Assembly: GCF_002514725.1 (NCBI RefSeq)
Contig: NZ_NTLB01000008.1
Location: 107,399 to 171,398, forward strand
DNA: 64,000 bases
Reading direction: 5' to 3'
DNA from: Mangrovitalea sediminis
GTDB taxonomy: Bacteria; Pseudomonadota; Gammaproteobacteria; Pseudomonadales; Oleiphilaceae
Part shown: positions 50,478 to 62,070 of the stretch, in pieces
How the letters are laid out: each line of letters starts with the position of its first letter
How positions within the stretch are numbered: position 1 is the stretch's first letter
Translations under genes and position numbers: made by a program
Notes under the pieces: generated by a model
What the model was told of the DNA's origin: nothing
The model's input: the letters and a program-made list of their open reading frames with translations, nothing else
Databases searched by the model: none

Positions 50478-50512
50478 TGCTCTGATTCCTTACTTAAACT
50501 ACTAATTGGCGG

Positions 50513-51517
50513 TCAAACGCCCAAAACCCGATCATCATTCCTGAGACTGGCCGGCGGCCAGTTCTCAAGCCGCATGCCCAGTGACAGGCCACGAGACGCC
50601 AAGACATCCTTGATCTCGGTGAGCGATTTCTTACCCAGATTCGGGGTCTTCAGCAGCTCGACTTCGGTACGCTGAATGAGATCGCCAATGTAGTAGATGT
50701 TTTCGGCTTTCAAACAGTTGGCCGAACGTACGGTCAATTCCAGATCGTCGACGGGACGCAGGAGAATCGGATCGACCTCCTCCTCTTCCTCAACTTTTTC
50801 CGGCTCCTTCTCGTGATCGAAGTCCACGAAAACAGCCAACTGCTGTTGAAGAATAGTCGCCGCGCGGCGAATAGCCTCTTCCGGATCAATCGTGCCGTTG
50901 GTCTCCAGGTCGATGACCAGCTTGTCCAAGTCGGTACGTTGTTCTACGCGAGCATTTTCGACTGCGTAGGCTACACGCTGTACCGGGCTGAACGTGGCAT
51001 CCAACTGGAGACGGCCGATCGCTCGGGTCTCATCATCATTCAGGCCACGCTGATCTGCCGGCTCATAGCCGCGACCACGCGAAACCTTAAGCTTCATGTT
51101 GATCTGACCGTTAGCGCCAAGGTGACAGATCACGTGCTCCGGATTGACGATTTCAACATCATGATCCAGTTGAATATCACCAGCCGTAACCGCACCCTCA
51201 CCCTTCTTGACGACGCTGAGTTCAACTTCGTCACGACCATGAAGCTTGATAGCCAGGCCCTTGAGGTTCAGCAGGATCTCAATAACATCCTCCTGAACAC
51301 CCTCAATGGCGCTGTACTCGTGGAGAACGCCCTCAATTTGGGCCTCCACCACTGCACACCCCGGCATCGAAGACAGCAAGATTCGACGGAGAGCACTGCC
51401 GAGGGTATGACCGAACCCCCGCTCTAGAGGCTCAAGCGTGACCTTCGCATGGGTCTTGCTGATTTCCTGTACTTCGATGTTACGAGGAGTCAAGAATTCA
51501 TTTACTGAACGCTGCAT
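50513..51517 (-). CDS. rpoA: RNA polymerase alpha subunit
   Basis: Alpha subunit (334 aa). The N-terminal assembly domain begins [20 protein letters not shown], an acidic linker ([15 protein letters not shown]) follows, and the C-terminal domain ([36 protein letters not shown]) binds UP elements and activators. The start at 51517 matches the family; the open frame runs to 51550. Confidence 0.98.
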   Translation of the reverse strand: MQRSVNEFLTPRNIEVQEISKTHAKVTLEPLERGFGHTLGSALRRILLSSMPGCAVVEAQIEGVLHEYSAIEGVQEDVIEILLNLKGLAIKLHGRDEVELSVVKKGEGAVTAGDIQLDHDVEIVNPEHVICHLGANGQINMKLKVSRGRGYEPADQRGLNDDETRAIGRLQLDATFSPVQRVAYAVENARVEQRTDLDKLVIDLETNGTIDPEEAIRRAATILQQQLAVFVDFDHEKEPEKVEEEEEVDPILLRPVDDLELTVRSANCLKAENIYYIGDLIQRTEVELLKTPNLGKKSLTEIKDVLASRGLSLGMRLENWPPASLRNDDRVLGV

Positions 51518-51553
51518 AGACGCCCCTATCTGCTCTCGTTGGCTACTCACGCT

Positions 51554-52174
51554 TTACTTGGAGTAAAGCTCGACGATGAGGTTTTCGTTGATGTCGGCAG
51601 GCAAATCGATACGTTCCGGAGTTGCCTTGAATACGCCGGACATCTTGTTGGCGTCAACCTCGACCCAGTTCACCGCGGAACGACTTCCAGCCAGCTCCAG
51701 TGCACCTTTCACACGGAGTTGATTGCGCGATTTCTCGCGGACGCTGACGGTGTCACCCGGGGCAACCTGATAAGACGGAATGTTGACCGCTTTACCGTTG
51801 ACCAGGATGGCTTTGTGAGAAACCAACTGACGCGCCTCAGCACGAGTTGAACCAAAGCCCATCCGGTAAACCACGTTATCCAGACGGCTTTCGAGCAACT
51901 GCAGCAGGTTTTCACCCGTCGCACCTTTCAGGCGCGCCGCTTCTTTGTAGTAGTTGCGAAATTGACGCTCGAGTACGCCATACATACGACGGACTTTCTG
52001 CTTTTCGCGTAATTGCTGACCGTAGTCGGACAAACGACCACGACGAGCACCATGCTGTCCCGGCGCAGATTCGAGATTACACTTCGAATCCAGCGCACGT
52101 ACGCCGCTTTTCAGGAAAAGATCTGTCCCTTCACGGCGAGACAGTTTGCATTTCGGACCTATGTACCGTGCCAT
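51554..52174 (-). CDS. rpsD: 30S ribosomal protein S4
   Basis: S4 (206 aa) starts [20 protein letters not shown] and has the RNA-binding S4 domain [20 protein letters not shown]. It nucleates 30S assembly and, in E. coli, represses the alpha operon by binding the rpsM leader. Confidence 0.98.
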   Translation of the reverse strand: MARYIGPKCKLSRREGTDLFLKSGVRALDSKCNLESAPGQHGARRGRLSDYGQQLREKQKVRRMYGVLERQFRNYYKEAARLKGATGENLLQLLESRLDNVVYRMGFGSTRAEARQLVSHKAILVNGKAVNIPSYQVAPGDTVSVREKSRNQLRVKGALELAGSRSAVNWVEVDANKMSGVFKATPERIDLPADINENLIVELYSK

Positions 52175-52192
52175 TCCTCACTGTCTCCTGTA

Positions 52193-52582
52193 TTACACGC
52201 GACGCTTTTTCGGCGGACGACAGCCGTTATGGGGGATCGGCGTAACATCAGTGATGTTCGTGATCTTGTAGCCGCACGCGTTCAGCGCACGAACCGCAGA
52301 TTCACGGCCGGGACCAGGCCCCTTGACCAGTACGTCCAGGTTTTTAAGACCGTATTCAGCAGCCGCGTTACCGGCTCTTTCAGCTGCTACCTGTGCAGCA
52401 AAAGGCGTACTTTTACGTGACCCACGGAAGCCTGAGCCGCCGGACGTCGCCCAGGACAGCACATTGCCCTGGCGATCAGAAATGGTCACGATCGTGTTGT
52501 TGAAGGACGCATGAATGTGCGCGACGCCATCAACAACCGTCTTTTTCACCTTTTTACGGGTACGTGTACCTGGCTTTGCCAT
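52193..52582 (-). CDS. rpsK: 30S ribosomal protein S11
   Basis: S11 (129 aa) of the small-subunit platform. Diagnostic segments are [20 protein letters not shown] and [16 protein letters not shown], and a basic C-terminus (CRPPKKRRV) is present. 18 nt upstream of rpsD. Confidence 0.98.
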   Translation of the reverse strand: MAKPGTRTRKKVKKTVVDGVAHIHASFNNTIVTISDRQGNVLSWATSGGSGFRGSRKSTPFAAQVAAERAGNAAAEYGLKNLDVLVKGPGPGRESAVRALNACGYKITNITDVTPIPHNGCRPPKKRRV

Positions 52583-52595
52583 GTTTGCCTACCTG

Positions 52596-52952
52596 TTACT
52601 TGCGAATCGGTTTGCGAGGACCTTTACGAGTCCGGGCATTGGTCTTCGTACGCTGCCCTCTAACAGGCAGACCGTGACGATGACGCAGGCCGCGGAAGCA
52701 TCCGAGATCCTTCAAACGCTTGATATTCATCTGCACTTCACGACGCAGATCGCCTTCAACAGTCATTTTGCTGACTTCATTACGCAACGTATCAAGTTGC
52801 TCATCCGTCAGGTCCTTGACCTTAGCGACCGGGTTAATACCCGTTGCATCGCAAAGCTTAGTTGCCGTGGTCTGACCAATACCGAAGATATAGGTCAGAG
52901 AGATCACGGCATGTTTATTGTCGGGTATATTGACACCGGCTATACGTGCCAT
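52596..52952 (-). CDS. rpsM: 30S ribosomal protein S13
   Basis: S13 (118 aa) of the 30S head, contacting tRNA and the B1 bridges. It starts [19 protein letters not shown] and ends in the basic [18 protein letters not shown] tail. First gene of the alpha operon, preceded by a 120-bp leader that contains a long hairpin. Confidence 0.98.
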   Translation of the reverse strand: MARIAGVNIPDNKHAVISLTYIFGIGQTTATKLCDATGINPVAKVKDLTDEQLDTLRNEVSKMTVEGDLRREVQMNIKRLKDLGCFRGLRHRHGLPVRGQRTKTNARTRKGPRKPIRK

Positions 52953-53011
52953 CCATCTAACTCCGCGTTTAAAGCTTCGCTGTGTGGGTTACCGCCACAA
53001 AAGGGGCGCAA

Positions 53012-53052
53012 AATAATAGCGCCTGATCATTAAAAGATCAAGCGCCATTATT
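53012..53052 (-). promoter_or_regulatory. 17-bp hairpin in the rpmJ-rpsM leader
   Basis: On the minus strand AATAATGGCGCTTGATC pairs with GATCAGGCGCTATTATT over 17 bp (two G-U wobbles) around a 7-nt loop, followed by TTGCG. It sits at the spc/alpha operon boundary. It may be a partial terminator, an RNase III-like processing site or part of the S4 autoregulatory leader. Confidence 0.65.
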
Positions 53053-53072
53053 CCTCAGCCCCGTCGGGGGGA

Positions 53073-53186
53073 TTAACCCTGACGTTGCTTGTGGCGAGGT
53101 TCAATGCAAATGACCCGTACAGAGCCATTGCGGCGGATAATCTTACAGTTACGGCAAATCTTCTTTACCGAAGCGCGTACTTTCAT
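53073..53186 (-). CDS. rpmJ: 50S ribosomal protein L36
   Basis: L36 (37 aa): [20 protein letters not shown] in the N-terminal half, then [17 protein letters not shown]. It is the zinc-binding (C+) form with C11, C14, C27 and H32. Last gene of the spc operon, 27 nt after secY. Confidence 0.97.
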   Translation of the reverse strand: MKVRASVKKICRNCKIIRRNGSVRVICIEPRHKQRQG

Positions 53187-53213
53187 TGTCGACTCCAGTT
53201 CACGGGAAGGGAC

Positions 53214-54533
53214 TCACCCCCTTCCGTAGCCCTTAAGATTGGACTTCTTCATCAAGGACTCATACTGATGGGACATCAGGTGAGCCTGAACCTGGGCCAT
53301 GAAATCCATCACGACCACAACAACAATCAGCAGTGAAGTACCCCCAAGGTAGAAGGGAACGTTACCCGCAACCACCAGGAACTGGGGCAACAGGGACACC
53401 GCTGCGATGTAAATAGCGCCGAACAGCGTCAAGCGAGTCAGCACACCATCGATGTACTTGGCGGTTTGATCTCCCGGGCGAATCCCAGGGATAAAAGCGC
53501 CGGACTTCTTGAGGTTGTCCGCGACTTCTTTCGGGTTATACATCAAGGCTGTATAGAAGAAGCAGAAGAACACGACGGCCGCTGTAAACAACAACACATA
53601 CAACGGCTGGCTCGGTGCCAACGCCTGCGAAATCTGATTCAGCCACTCCATGCCTTTACCCTGACCAAACCACTGCCCCAACGACGCCGGGAACAACAGG
53701 ATGGACGATGCAAAGATCGGAGGGATTACACCCGCCATATTCACCTTGAGCGGCAGATGGCTGGTCTGCTGCGCATACACCCGGCGGCCCTGCTGACGCT
53801 TGGCATAATTGATTGTCAGTCGGCGCTGGCCGCGTTCCATGAACACGACAAAAGCAACCACGACAATCGCAAACACCGCGATACCCAACAGGACCAGCAG
53901 ACTCATTTCACCATTCCGAGCCTGCTCAAGGGTTCTGCCCAGTGCACCAGGCAACCCGGCGACGATACCGGCGAAGATAAGCAGCGATATACCGTTGCCG
54001 ATACCCCGCTCCGTAATCTGCTCGCCCAGCCACATCAGGAACACCGCGCCGGCGACGAAAGAGATCACCGCCACGAAGTAGAAGCTGAAGCTGTCGGTAA
54101 AGGTGACGCCTTGCGACGCCAACCCCACCGCGATACCGAAGCCTTGAACGGCGGCAAGCAGCACGGTCCCGTAACGGGTGTACTGGTTAATCTTGCGCCG
54201 GCCGGCCTCACCTTCCTTTTTCAGCTGCTCAAGCTGAGGACTCACTACCGTGAGCAGTTGCATGATGATCGATGCCGAAATGTACGGCATGATCCCCAGC
54301 GCAAAAATACTCATGCGCTTGAGTGCACCGCCAGAAAACATGTTGAACATGCCCAGGATAGTTCCCTGGTTCTGATCGAACAGTTGCGCCAGACGCTCCG
54401 GGTTAATACCCGGAACCGGAATGTGAGCACCTACTCGATAAACGAGCAGGGCCAAAAGCACATACCAAAGCCGCGAACGCAGCTCTGCCAGGCCCTTTCC
54501 CATTCCGGACGGTAATGATGCTGTCTTGGCCAT
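53214..54533 (-). CDS. secY: Preprotein translocase subunit SecY
   Basis: Ten-helix inner-membrane protein (439 aa) forming the Sec channel with SecE and SecG. Plug and gate segments include [20 protein letters not shown] and [20 protein letters not shown]. Required for export of the binding proteins, pilins and secretin encoded earlier in the window. Confidence 0.98.
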   Translation of the reverse strand: MAKTASLPSGMGKGLAELRSRLWYVLLALLVYRVGAHIPVPGINPERLAQLFDQNQGTILGMFNMFSGGALKRMSIFALGIMPYISASIIMQLLTVVSPQLEQLKKEGEAGRRKINQYTRYGTVLLAAVQGFGIAVGLASQGVTFTDSFSFYFVAVISFVAGAVFLMWLGEQITERGIGNGISLLIFAGIVAGLPGALGRTLEQARNGEMSLLVLLGIAVFAIVVVAFVVFMERGQRRLTINYAKRQQGRRVYAQQTSHLPLKVNMAGVIPPIFASSILLFPASLGQWFGQGKGMEWLNQISQALAPSQPLYVLLFTAAVVFFCFFYTALMYNPKEVADNLKKSGAFIPGIRPGDQTAKYIDGVLTRLTLFGAIYIAAVSLLPQFLVVAGNVPFYLGGTSLLIVVVVVMDFMAQVQAHLMSHQYESLMKKSNLKGYGRG

Positions 54534-54550
54534 TGAGTCCTCGACGTATC

Positions 54551-54985
54551 TTAGTCTTCGACTTTACCACCGGCAGCCACGATAGCATCGCGGGCGCCTT
54601 TGGTTACACGCAGTCCCTTGACCGTAATCGCACGGGAAAGCTCGCCCGCCAAAATAACTTTGGCTTCGCGAATTTCCTCACGCAGGATATCGGCCTTTTT
54701 CAACGCCGCCAGATCGACGACATCGCCTTCGACCTTAGCCAGCTCGTGAAGACGCACTTCTGCGACAAAACGAGCCTTGCGCGACGTGAAGCCAAACTTC
54801 GGCAGACGACGCTGCAAAGGCTGCTGACCACCCTCAAAACCGGGTGCGACAGAGCCGCCGGAGCGGGAGGTCAAACCTTTGTGACCACGGCCACCGGTTT
54901 TACCCAACCCACTACCGATACCACGACCCAGACGCTTCTTGGAGGGCTTGGAACCAGGTGCAGGGCTCAAATCATTCAGTTTCAT
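54551..54985 (-). CDS. rplO: 50S ribosomal protein L15
   Basis: L15 (144 aa) starts [20 protein letters not shown] and carries the Gly/Lys-rich extension [19 protein letters not shown] that penetrates 23S rRNA. One nucleotide after rpmD. Confidence 0.97.
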   Translation of the reverse strand: MKLNDLSPAPGSKPSKKRLGRGIGSGLGKTGGRGHKGLTSRSGGSVAPGFEGGQQPLQRRLPKFGFTSRKARFVAEVRLHELAKVEGDVVDLAALKKADILREEIREAKVILAGELSRAITVKGLRVTKGARDAIVAAGGKVED

Positions 54986-54986
54986 C

Positions 54987-55175
54987 TTACTGCTCCTCGA
55001 CCCGAACCAAATAGTTGACCTTGTTCACAAGGCCTCGGATGGCCGGCGTGTCCTGTAGCTCAACTGTTTGCCCGATCTTCCGCAGGCCAAGACCTTTAAC
55101 ACACAGACGGTGCTTCGGCTGACAGCCAATCGGACTGCGGGCAAGAGTAACTTTCAATGTTTTATCGTTCGCCAT
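54987..55175 (-). CDS. rpmD: 50S ribosomal protein L30
   Basis: L30 (62 aa) starts [20 protein letters not shown] and contains [18 protein letters not shown]. The start at 55175 gives the expected length; the open frame extends farther upstream into rpsE. Confidence 0.97.
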   Translation of the reverse strand: MANDKTLKVTLARSPIGCQPKHRLCVKGLGLRKIGQTVELQDTPAIRGLVNKVNYLVRVEEQ

Positions 55176-55179
55176 GACT

Positions 55180-55689
55180 TCAACCCAGTATCTCGTCAAC
55201 GCTCTTACCGCGTTTGGCTGCGATATCCTCAGGCGCCTGCATTGCCTTGAGGCCCTTGATCGTGGCACGAACAACGTTGACCGGGTTGGTCGAACCATAG
55301 CACTTGGCCAGGACGTTGTGGACACCAGCCACTTCCAGCACGGCGCGCATCGCACCACCGGCGATGATACCGGTACCGTCGGAAGCCGGCTGCATGAATA
55401 CACGGGACGCACCATGCTGGGCGGTAACCGGGTATTGCAGCGTGTGCGCATTCAGCGGAACGTTGACCATGTTCTTGCGCGCAGCTTCCATCGCCTTCTG
55501 AATAGCGACAGGCACTTCACGTGCCTTACCGCGACCGAAACCGACGCGGCCTTTGCCGTCGCCAACAACGGTCAGTGCGGTAAAGGCAAAAATACGACCG
55601 CCTTTAACCACTTTCGCGACGCGGTTAACCTGCACCAGCTTTTCCTGGAGCTCAGGCGCCTTCTGTTCAGTAACGCTCATCTTCTCCAC
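55180..55689 (-). CDS. rpsE: 30S ribosomal protein S5
   Basis: S5 (169 aa), important for decoding fidelity and mRNA entry. The double-stranded RNA-binding segment reads [20 protein letters not shown], and the C-terminal domain contains [21 protein letters not shown]. Confidence 0.97.
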   Translation of the reverse strand: MEKMSVTEQKAPELQEKLVQVNRVAKVVKGGRIFAFTALTVVGDGKGRVGFGRGKAREVPVAIQKAMEAARKNMVNVPLNAHTLQYPVTAQHGASRVFMQPASDGTGIIAGGAMRAVLEVAGVHNVLAKCYGSTNPVNVVRATIKGLKAMQAPEDIAAKRGKSVDEILG

Positions 55690-55692
55690 CTC

Positions 55693-56043
55693 TTAGAATT
55701 GCAGTCCAGCTTCGCGAGCAGCATCGGCGAGAGCCTTGACGCGCCCATGATAACGGAATCCTGAGCGGTCAAAGGCGACGCTCTCGATACCGGCTTTTTT
55801 GGCACGTTCGGCAATCAACTGACCAACTTTCTTGGCCCCATCGATGTTGCCCGTAGAGCCCTGACGCAATTCCTTGTCCAACGTCGAAGCCGCGGCCAAA
55901 ACCTGGCTACCGTCAGCGGAGATGATCTGGGCATACATGTGCCGCGGAGTCCGGTGTACGCTCAAACGATTGACACCCAACTCGCGGATCTTCGTGCGCA
56001 CTTTCCGTGCGCGACGCAATCTGGATTCTTTCTTCGCGCTCAT
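55693..56043 (-). CDS. rplR: 50S ribosomal protein L18
   Basis: L18 (116 aa) binds 5S rRNA. It starts [20 protein letters not shown] and ends [20 protein letters not shown] plus EAGLQF. 3 nt upstream of rpsE. Confidence 0.97.
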   Translation of the reverse strand: MSAKKESRLRRARKVRTKIRELGVNRLSVHRTPRHMYAQIISADGSQVLAAASTLDKELRQGSTGNIDGAKKVGQLIAERAKKAGIESVAFDRSGFRYHGRVKALADAAREAGLQF

Positions 56044-56053
56044 AATCTATGCC

Positions 56054-56587
56054 TTATTTCTTCTTGGCTTCTTTACGTCTGACCTGTTCGTCGGAATAAC
56101 GAACACCTTTACCCTTATAGGGCTCCGGGGGACGGAAAGCGCGGATTTCCGCGGCAACCTGGCCAACCTGTTGTTTATCGATACCGCGAATCACGACCTC
56201 AGTTTGAGTCGGGGTTTCTGCGGTGACACCCTCCGGCAGGTCATATTCAACCGGATGGGAGAAGCCAAGCGTCAAATTCAGCTTTTTACCCTGGGCCTGG
56301 GCACGATAGCCAACCCCAATCAGCTGAAGCTTACGCTCAAAACCGGCACTAACACCCGTGACCATATTGCTGACCAAGGCACGGGTGGTGCCAGCCAGCG
56401 CACGAGACTGCTTTGCGCCATCACGGGCAGCGAAAACGAGCTGATCGCTGTCCTGTTTGACTTCGACCGCCATATGAACGGTCATTTTGAGAGCACCTTT
56501 GCTCCCCTTAACTTCGATATCCTGTCCGTTGAGCTTGACCTCGACACCCGAAGGCAGCACGACAGGATTTTTAGCAACCCTGGACAT
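56054..56587 (-). CDS. rplF: 50S ribosomal protein L6
   Basis: L6 (177 aa) lies beside the sarcin-ricin loop. It starts [20 protein letters not shown] and has the signature [20 protein letters not shown] at the C-terminus. Confidence 0.97.
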   Translation of the reverse strand: MSRVAKNPVVLPSGVEVKLNGQDIEVKGSKGALKMTVHMAVEVKQDSDQLVFAARDGAKQSRALAGTTRALVSNMVTGVSAGFERKLQLIGVGYRAQAQGKKLNLTLGFSHPVEYDLPEGVTAETPTQTEVVIRGIDKQQVGQVAAEIRAFRPPEPYKGKGVRYSDEQVRRKEAKKK

Positions 56588-56596
56588 GTCTTACTC

Positions 56597-56989
56597 CTAG
56601 AATACCGTGCAGATTACTTCGCCACCGACACCGGCTTTACGCGCGGCACGATCCGTCATAACGCCCCGGGAGGTGGAAACAATAGCCACTCCCAGACCGC
56701 CAGCAACCTTCGGCAGGTCATTAGCACTTTTATATTGACGCAGGCCAGGACGGCTAACGCGCTTGATTTCTTCAATAACCGGCTTGCCCTCAAAATAACG
56801 GAGGGTAACCGTCAATGCTGGCTTGTCGTCACTGGAAACGCTGAAGTCTTCGATATAACCCTCGTCCTTTAGGACCTGGGCTACCGAGATCTTCATTTTT
56901 GAAGATGGCATGGCCACATCGGCCTTGGATGCCATCTGGGCATTGCGGATACGTGTAATCATATCCGCAAGGGTGTCTTGCATACTCAT
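56597..56989 (-). CDS. rpsH: 30S ribosomal protein S8
   Basis: S8 (130 aa) starts [18 protein letters not shown]. It binds central-domain 16S rRNA and in E. coli represses the spc operon at rplE. The C-terminal block is [20 protein letters not shown]. The start at 56989 follows the family; the longer frame to 57049 adds unrelated residues. Confidence 0.97.
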   Translation of the reverse strand: MSMQDTLADMITRIRNAQMASKADVAMPSSKMKISVAQVLKDEGYIEDFSVSSDDKPALTVTLRYFEGKPVIEEIKRVSRPGLRQYKSANDLPKVAGGLGVAIVSTSRGVMTDRAARKAGVGGEVICTVF

Positions 56990-57064
56990 TGGTATGAGGC
57001 TCCTGATCTTTTTAGTTGTGCAGCGGCTCGCCGCACCGCTTACCAACAAACTTGCGTAACGAAC

Positions 57065-57370
57065 TTACCAGCTGGATTTGGTCAATCCCGGTACATCACC
57101 GCGCATGCCGGCTTCGCGCAACTTGATACGCGACAGCTTGAATTTACGCAGCACACCGTGAGGACGGCCTGTCAACTGGCAACGATTACGCAGACGGCTG
57201 GCACTGGAGTCACGCGGAAGCGCTTGCAGCTTCATTTGCGCGTTCCAACGGTCCTCGTCCGAGCTGTTGGGGTTCTTGATAATCGCCTTGAGTTCAGCGC
57301 GCTTGGCAGCATACTTCTCAACTGCCTTCTGGCGCTTCAGCTCACGCTCTTTCATCGATACTTTTGCCAT
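57065..57370 (-). CDS. rpsN: 30S ribosomal protein S14
   Basis: S14 (101 aa), the long zinc-independent form: it starts [20 protein letters not shown] and lacks the two CxxC motifs. The C-terminal block reads [19 protein letters not shown]. The start at 57370 is preferred over 57379. Confidence 0.96.
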   Translation of the reverse strand: MAKVSMKERELKRQKAVEKYAAKRAELKAIIKNPNSSDEDRWNAQMKLQALPRDSSASRLRNRCQLTGRPHGVLRKFKLSRIKLREAGMRGDVPGLTKSSW

Positions 57371-57382
57371 AATTCCCAATCT

Positions 57383-57922
57383 CTACTTTTTGAACGGGAA
57401 ACTGAACGCCTGCAACAACGCACGACCTTCGTCATCCGTACGTGCCGTAGTGGTGATCGTGATATCCAGCCCACGGACCTTATCGACTTTGTCGTATTCG
57501 ATCTCGGGGAAGATGATCTGCTCACGCACGCCCATGCTGTAGTTACCGCGACCATCGAAGGATTTCGAGTTCAGGCCACGGAAGTCACGAATACGGGGCA
57601 CGGCAATGTGCACCAGGCGATCAAAAAAGTCCCACATGCGCTCCCCGCGCAGCGTTACCTTGCAGCCAATCGGGAAGCCCTCACGGACTTTGAATCCAGC
57701 AACGGAACGCTTCGCCTTGGTAATGACGGGCTTCTGACCGGCCAGCTGCTCCAGGTCACGCACTGCATTCTCAAGCTGCTTCTTGTCGCCAATGGCTTCG
57801 CCAACACCCATGTTCAGGGTGATTTTCTCGATACGCGGCACCTGCATGATGTTCTTGTAACTGAACTCCTGCTGCAGCGCCTGTATCACTTCCGACTTAT
57901 AAAGCTCTTTCATGCTCGGCAT
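57383..57922 (-). CDS. rplE: 50S ribosomal protein L5
   Basis: L5 (179 aa from the ATG at 57922, the usual length) binds 5S rRNA and forms inter-subunit bridge B1b. Blocks include [20 protein letters not shown] and [24 protein letters not shown] at 57931 and an ATG at 57913 are other possible starts. Confidence 0.96.
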   Translation of the reverse strand: MPSMKELYKSEVIQALQQEFSYKNIMQVPRIEKITLNMGVGEAIGDKKQLENAVRDLEQLAGQKPVITKAKRSVAGFKVREGFPIGCKVTLRGERMWDFFDRLVHIAVPRIRDFRGLNSKSFDGRGNYSMGVREQIIFPEIEYDKVDKVRGLDITITTTARTDDEGRALLQAFSFPFKK

Positions 57923-57939
57923 CGTAACCACCGCTACAC

Positions 57940-58260
57940 TTACTGGTTATCGATAACTTCTTTCGTGGAGCGGAAAATACGGGCCTTGGACCCATCTTCC
58001 TTCTCCAGAAAGCCCACCCGATCCGCTTTCTGTGTCTGCGGGTTATAAATCGCCACATTAGACAGATGGATCGGTGCTTCTTTTTCAATGATGCCGCCAG
58101 GTGCGTTGGCCATCGGGTTAGGCCGCGTGTGGCGCTTGATCATGTTGATGCCGGATACGATCACCCGGTTATCATCCAACACGCGAAGCACTTTACCACG
58201 CTTATCTTTGTCCTTACCCGCAATGACGACGACCTCGTCATCTCGCTTGATCTTTTTCAT
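57940..58260 (-). CDS. rplX: 50S ribosomal protein L24
   Basis: L24 (106 aa) starts [20 protein letters not shown] with a KOW motif ([13 protein letters not shown]). It initiates 50S assembly near the 5' end of 23S rRNA. Confidence 0.97.
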   Translation of the reverse strand: MKKIKRDDEVVVIAGKDKDKRGKVLRVLDDNRVIVSGINMIKRHTRPNPMANAPGGIIEKEAPIHLSNVAIYNPQTQKADRVGFLEKEDGSKARIFRSTKEVIDNQ

Positions 58261-58276
58261 AACCGGCCTCTAGTCC

Positions 58277-58645
58277 TTACAGTACTTCCGGTGCCAGTGA
58301 AATGATTTTCATGAACTTCTCATTCCGGAGCTCGCGAGTTACCGGCCCAAAAATACGGGTACCGATAGGCGCGTCCTGGTTGTTGAGAAGTACTGCGGCA
58401 TTACCGTCAAAACGGATCAGGGACCCGTCAGGACGACGCACACCGAATCTGGTACGCACTACCACAGCCTTGAGGACCTGGCCCTTGCGCACTTTACCGC
58501 GGGGAATTGCATCCTTCACGGTCACCTTGATGATATCGCCAACGCTCGCGTACCGGCGGTGTGAGCCCCCCAGCACTTTGATGCACATCACTCGACGGGC
58601 ACCGCTGTTGTCCGCGACGTCAAGCATTGTTTGAGTCTGAATCAT
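58277..58645 (-). CDS. rplN: 50S ribosomal protein L14
   Basis: L14 (122 aa) starts [20 protein letters not shown] and contributes to bridge B8. First gene of the spc operon; 57 nt downstream of rpsQ, the largest gap in this part and a possible promoter or regulatory spot. Confidence 0.97.
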   Translation of the reverse strand: MIQTQTMLDVADNSGARRVMCIKVLGGSHRRYASVGDIIKVTVKDAIPRGKVRKGQVLKAVVVRTRFGVRRPDGSLIRFDGNAAVLLNNQDAPIGTRIFGPVTRELRNEKFMKIISLAPEVL

Positions 58646-58702
58646 GGTTATTCTCCAGCAGAAACCACTTCGTCGTTACGGCAAGACCCACCGACGGGGA
58701 CG

Positions 58703-58969
58703 TTAAACCTTCGATGCCTGCTCGACGACTTCCACCAGTTTCCAGGTCTTCGTCTTCGACAGAGGACGACTTTCCTGAATGGTGACGATGTCGCCGATAT
58801 TGCACTGGTTATTTTCGTCGTGCGCATGGATCTTGGTCGAGCGCCGAAGATATTTGCCATAAATCGGGTGCTTCTCACGGCGCTCAACGAGAACGACAAT
58901 GGATTTCTCCATCTTGTTGCTCACGACCTTGCCGCTCAGCGTTCTGGCATTCTTTGCAGCTTCAGTCAT
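58703..58969 (-). CDS. rpsQ: 30S ribosomal protein S17
   Basis: S17 (88 aa), an OB-fold primary binder of 16S rRNA. Key blocks are [19 protein letters not shown] and [20 protein letters not shown]. Last gene of the S10 operon. Confidence 0.97.
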   Translation of the reverse strand: MTEAAKNARTLSGKVVSNKMEKSIVVLVERREKHPIYGKYLRRSTKIHAHDENNQCNIGDIVTIQESRPLSKTKTWKLVEVVEQASKV

Positions 58970-58970
58970 G

Positions 58971-59162
58971 TCAGTTTCCTGCCTTCTGAGTCAATACAGT
59001 TTTCACGCGGGCGATGTCACGCTTGACCTTGCCGAGTAAATGGCTCTGGTTCAGCTGGCCGGTAGCCTTACGCATACGCAGATTGAACTGCTCTTTGAGC
59101 AGGCTCATCAGGTCGCCTTTCAGCTCTTCGACCGACTTTTCGCGAAGTTCTTGAGCATTCAT
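58971..59162 (-). CDS. rpmC: 50S ribosomal protein L29
   Basis: L29 (63 aa), two helices near the exit tunnel: [20 protein letters not shown], then [16 protein letters not shown]. The ATG at 59162 overlaps the rplP stop (TGATG). A GTG one codon upstream is less likely. Confidence 0.96.
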   Translation of the reverse strand: MNAQELREKSVEELKGDLMSLLKEQFNLRMRKATGQLNQSHLLGKVKRDIARVKTVLTQKAGN

Positions 59163-59575
59163 CACATCACCGTCCTAGTCACAAAGGTGGTAGACAACGG
59201 CAGTTTGGCTGCAGCCAGCGCAAAGGCTTCACGTGCGATGGACTCAGGAACCCCTTCCATCTCGTAAAGGATTTTTCCGGGCTGGATCTCTGCGACCCAA
59301 TATTCGACAGAGCCCTTACCGTGGCCCATACGAACTTCCAACGGCTTCTTGGTGATCGGCTTGTCCGGGAAAATCCGGATCCAGATCTTACCACCCCGTT
59401 TGATATGACGGGTCATGGTTCGACGAGCCGCCTCGATCTGACGCGCGGTAATACGACCACGATCCGTCGCTTTCAGACCGAATTCGCCAAAGCTCACTTT
59501 ACTGCCGCGATGAGCGAGACCGCGATTACGGCCCTTCATCATTTTTCTGAATTTAGTGCGTTTTGGTTGCAACAT
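59162..59575 (-). CDS. rplP: 50S ribosomal protein L16
   Basis: L16 (137 aa) at the A-site side of the peptidyl-transferase region. Blocks are [19 protein letters not shown] and [20 protein letters not shown]. The stop overlaps the rpmC start by one base. Confidence 0.98.
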   Translation of the reverse strand: MLQPKRTKFRKMMKGRNRGLAHRGSKVSFGEFGLKATDRGRITARQIEAARRTMTRHIKRGGKIWIRIFPDKPITKKPLEVRMGHGKGSVEYWVAEIQPGKILYEMEGVPESIAREAFALAAAKLPLSTTFVTRTVM

Positions 59576-59587
59576 GCGAGCGCCCCC

Positions 59588-60271
59588 TTACTTGGAACCT
59601 TTCTTGCGAGCAGTTCCTTTGTCGGCACGGACTTGGTCCATCCCGCCAAGGATCTCGCCTTTAAAGATCCACACCTTGACACCGATAACACCGTAGGTGG
59701 TATGGGCTTCGTGTGTGGCGTAGTCGATATCGGCACGCAGGGTATGCAAAGGCACTCGGCCTTCACGATACCATTCGGTACGCGCGATCTCGGCACCGCC
59801 CAAGCGACCGCTCACCTGGATCTTGATACCCTTGGCGCCCTGGCGCATTGCGTTCTGCACCGCCCGCTTCATGGCGCGACGGAACATCACGCGACGCTCG
59901 AGCTGATTAGCAACACTTTGCGCGACCAATTTCGAATCCAGGTCCGGCTTGCGGATCTCTTCGATATTGATATGAACAGGAACGCCCATCATGTCGCTGA
60001 CTTCCCGACGCAGACGATCCACATCCTCGCCTTTCTTGCCGATTACGATACCGGGACGAGCCGTGTGAATCGTAATGCGAGCATTCTGTGCTGGACGCTC
60101 GATGACAACCTTACTGACAGACGCCTTTTCCAGACGCTTGTTCAGGAACTCACGAACCTGAATATCGTTAAGCAGGTTCTTGGCGTAACTTTTCTTGTCC
60201 GCGTACCAGATCGAGTTGTGCTCTTTGATCACACCCAATCGGATACCGGTCGGATTTACTTTCTGACCCAT
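59588..60271 (-). CDS. rpsC: 30S ribosomal protein S3
   Basis: S3 (227 aa) at the mRNA entry channel. It starts [20 protein letters not shown] and has a KH domain with [20 protein letters not shown]. The start at 60271 agrees with the family; the open frame to 60316 overlaps rplV. Confidence 0.98.
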   Translation of the reverse strand: MGQKVNPTGIRLGVIKEHNSIWYADKKSYAKNLLNDIQVREFLNKRLEKASVSKVVIERPAQNARITIHTARPGIVIGKKGEDVDRLRREVSDMMGVPVHINIEEIRKPDLDSKLVAQSVANQLERRVMFRRAMKRAVQNAMRQGAKGIKIQVSGRLGGAEIARTEWYREGRVPLHTLRADIDYATHEAHTTYGVIGVKVWIFKGEILGGMDQVRADKGTARKKGSK

Positions 60272-60282
60272 CTGAGCATCTC

Positions 60283-60615
60283 CTACTTGTCGGCGACCTT
60301 GACGGTAATGTGGCACGAACGTTTCAGGATCCGGTCGGCACGGCCCTTGGCACGAGGCTTAATACGCTTCATGACCGGACCTTCGTCGACACAGATCGTG
60401 GAAACCTTCAGTTCATCCACATCCAGGCCTTGGTTGTGCTCAGCATTGGCAATCGCAGACTCAAGAGCTTTCTTGATGATATGCGCTGCCTTCTTTGGGC
60501 TGAAAGTCAGAATATTCAGGGCTTCCTCTACGGCCTTACCGCGAACCTGGTCTGCAACAAGACGAGCTTTCTGAGCAGAGAGGCGAGCGCCCTTTAACTT
60601 AGCCGCTACTTCCAT
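60283..60615 (-). CDS. rplV: 50S ribosomal protein L22
   Basis: L22 (110 aa) lines the exit tunnel with its beta-hairpin loop ([20 protein letters not shown]). N-terminus [20 protein letters not shown]. Confidence 0.97.
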   Translation of the reverse strand: MEVAAKLKGARLSAQKARLVADQVRGKAVEEALNILTFSPKKAAHIIKKALESAIANAEHNQGLDVDELKVSTICVDEGPVMKRIKPRAKGRADRILKRSCHITVKVADK

Positions 60616-60632
60616 TTTCTTTCCCCTCAGCT

Positions 60633-60908
60633 TCAGCGTTTCGCTTTCTTGTCGGCAGCATGGCCGCGGAAAGTACGCGTTGCAGCGAACTCCCCAAGCT
60701 TATGGCCGACCATATCTTCAGTCACATACACAGGTACATGCTGACGACCGTTATGCACGGCAATGGTCAAACCTACCATCTCTGGAAAAACCGTCGAACG
60801 ACGAGACCAGGTCTTAATCGGCCGTTTGTCGTTACTTTCCAGAGCTGCTTCTACCTTCTTCAACAGATGCAGGTCAATGAATGGACCTTTCTTTAAAGAA
60901 CGTGGCAC
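60633..60908 (-). CDS. rpsS: 30S ribosomal protein S19
   Basis: S19 (91 aa) of the 30S head, complexed with S13. It starts [20 protein letters not shown] and contains [20 protein letters not shown]. Confidence 0.98.
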   Translation of the reverse strand: MPRSLKKGPFIDLHLLKKVEAALESNDKRPIKTWSRRSTVFPEMVGLTIAVHNGRQHVPVYVTEDMVGHKLGEFAATRTFRGHAADKKAKR

Positions 60909-60931
60909 AGCGTAATCCTCTAAGTCATCAA

Positions 60932-61759
60932 TTACTTGGCCGAACGACGACGTACTATCATCTTGTCAGTACGCTTGTTCTTACGAGTCTTATGCCCTTT
61001 GGTCGGGACACCCCAAGGAGTAACCGGGTGACGTCCGCCAGAGGTACGCCCTTCACCACCACCATGGGGGTGGTCAACTGGGTTCATAGCAACACCGCGT
61101 ACCGTCGGCCGCTTACCGCGCCAACGTGTTGCACCCGCCTTACCAAGCTGCTTGAGGCTGTGTTCGCTGTTGGAAACTTCACCCAACGTAGCGCGACACT
61201 CACTCAGCACCTTGCGCATTTCACCGGAACGCAGACGCAGGGTGGCGTAAGAACCTTCCCGCGCGACCAACTGGACAGAAGCACCAGCGCTGCGTGCCAG
61301 TTGCGCACCCTTCCCAGGCTTGAGTTCGATACAGTGAATAATCGAACCCACCGGGATGTTGCGCAGCGGCAACGTGCTACCGACCTTGATCGGCGCATCG
61401 ATGCCAGAACGCACAGAATCACCTGCCTGCAAGCCTTTGGGAGCGATAATGTAACGACGCTCACCGTCGGCATATTTCAGCAAAGCGATGTGTGCAGAAC
61501 GATTAGGATCGTATTCCAGACGCTCAACAACGGCCGAAATCCCATCCTTGTTACGTTTAAAATCAACTGTCCGATAATGGCGCTTGTGACCACCACCCAC
61601 GTGACGGGTAGTAATGCGGCCAAAATGGTTACGCCCACCGGTCTTTTTGAGAACTTCCGTCAAGGAGGCTTCGGGGCGCCCCTTGTGCAGCTCCGCACTG
61701 ACGACTTTGATAACGTGACGGCGGCCAGCGGAAGTCGGTTTCGTTTTAACGATCGACAT
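60932..61759 (-). CDS. rplB: 50S ribosomal protein L2
   Basis: L2 (275 aa), a primary 23S rRNA binder essential for peptidyl transfer. The conserved histidine region reads [21 protein letters not shown]-terminus [20 protein letters not shown]. Confidence 0.98.
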   Translation of the reverse strand: MSIVKTKPTSAGRRHVIKVVSAELHKGRPEASLTEVLKKTGGRNHFGRITTRHVGGGHKRHYRTVDFKRNKDGISAVVERLEYDPNRSAHIALLKYADGERRYIIAPKGLQAGDSVRSGIDAPIKVGSTLPLRNIPVGSIIHCIELKPGKGAQLARSAGASVQLVAREGSYATLRLRSGEMRKVLSECRATLGEVSNSEHSLKQLGKAGATRWRGKRPTVRGVAMNPVDHPHGGGEGRTSGGRHPVTPWGVPTKGHKTRKNKRTDKMIVRRRSAK

Positions 61760-61776
61760 GATAAGACCCCTTTACC

Positions 61777-62070
61777 TTATTCCACATCCAGGAAGTCGAT
61801 ATCCTGGCCTTCCGCCAAACGCACATAAGCCTTGCGAACGTCTTGGCGCTTGCCAACACCGCGCATGGTGCGCTTCAGCTTGCCTTTACGGTTCAGCACT
61901 TGAACACCTTCAACTTTTACATTGAAGAGCTGCTCAACAGCTTTCTTGATTTCGGGCTTGGTGGCGTCAGGCGCTACACGGAAAACGACCTGGCCGCTTT
62001 CGGCACACATCGTGGCTTTTTCCGAAATGAGCGGTCCGAGCAGAACCTTGTAGATACGTTCCTGATTCAT
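61777..62070 (-). CDS. rplW: 50S ribosomal protein L23
   Basis: L23 (97 aa) at the exit tunnel, docking site for trigger factor and SRP. N-terminus [20 protein letters not shown]. It overlaps rplD by 4 nt (ATGA). Confidence 0.97.
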   Translation of the reverse strand: MNQERIYKVLLGPLISEKATMCAESGQVVFRVAPDATKPEIKKAVEQLFNVKVEGVQVLNRKGKLKRTMRGVGKRQDVRKAYVRLAEGQDIDFLDVE

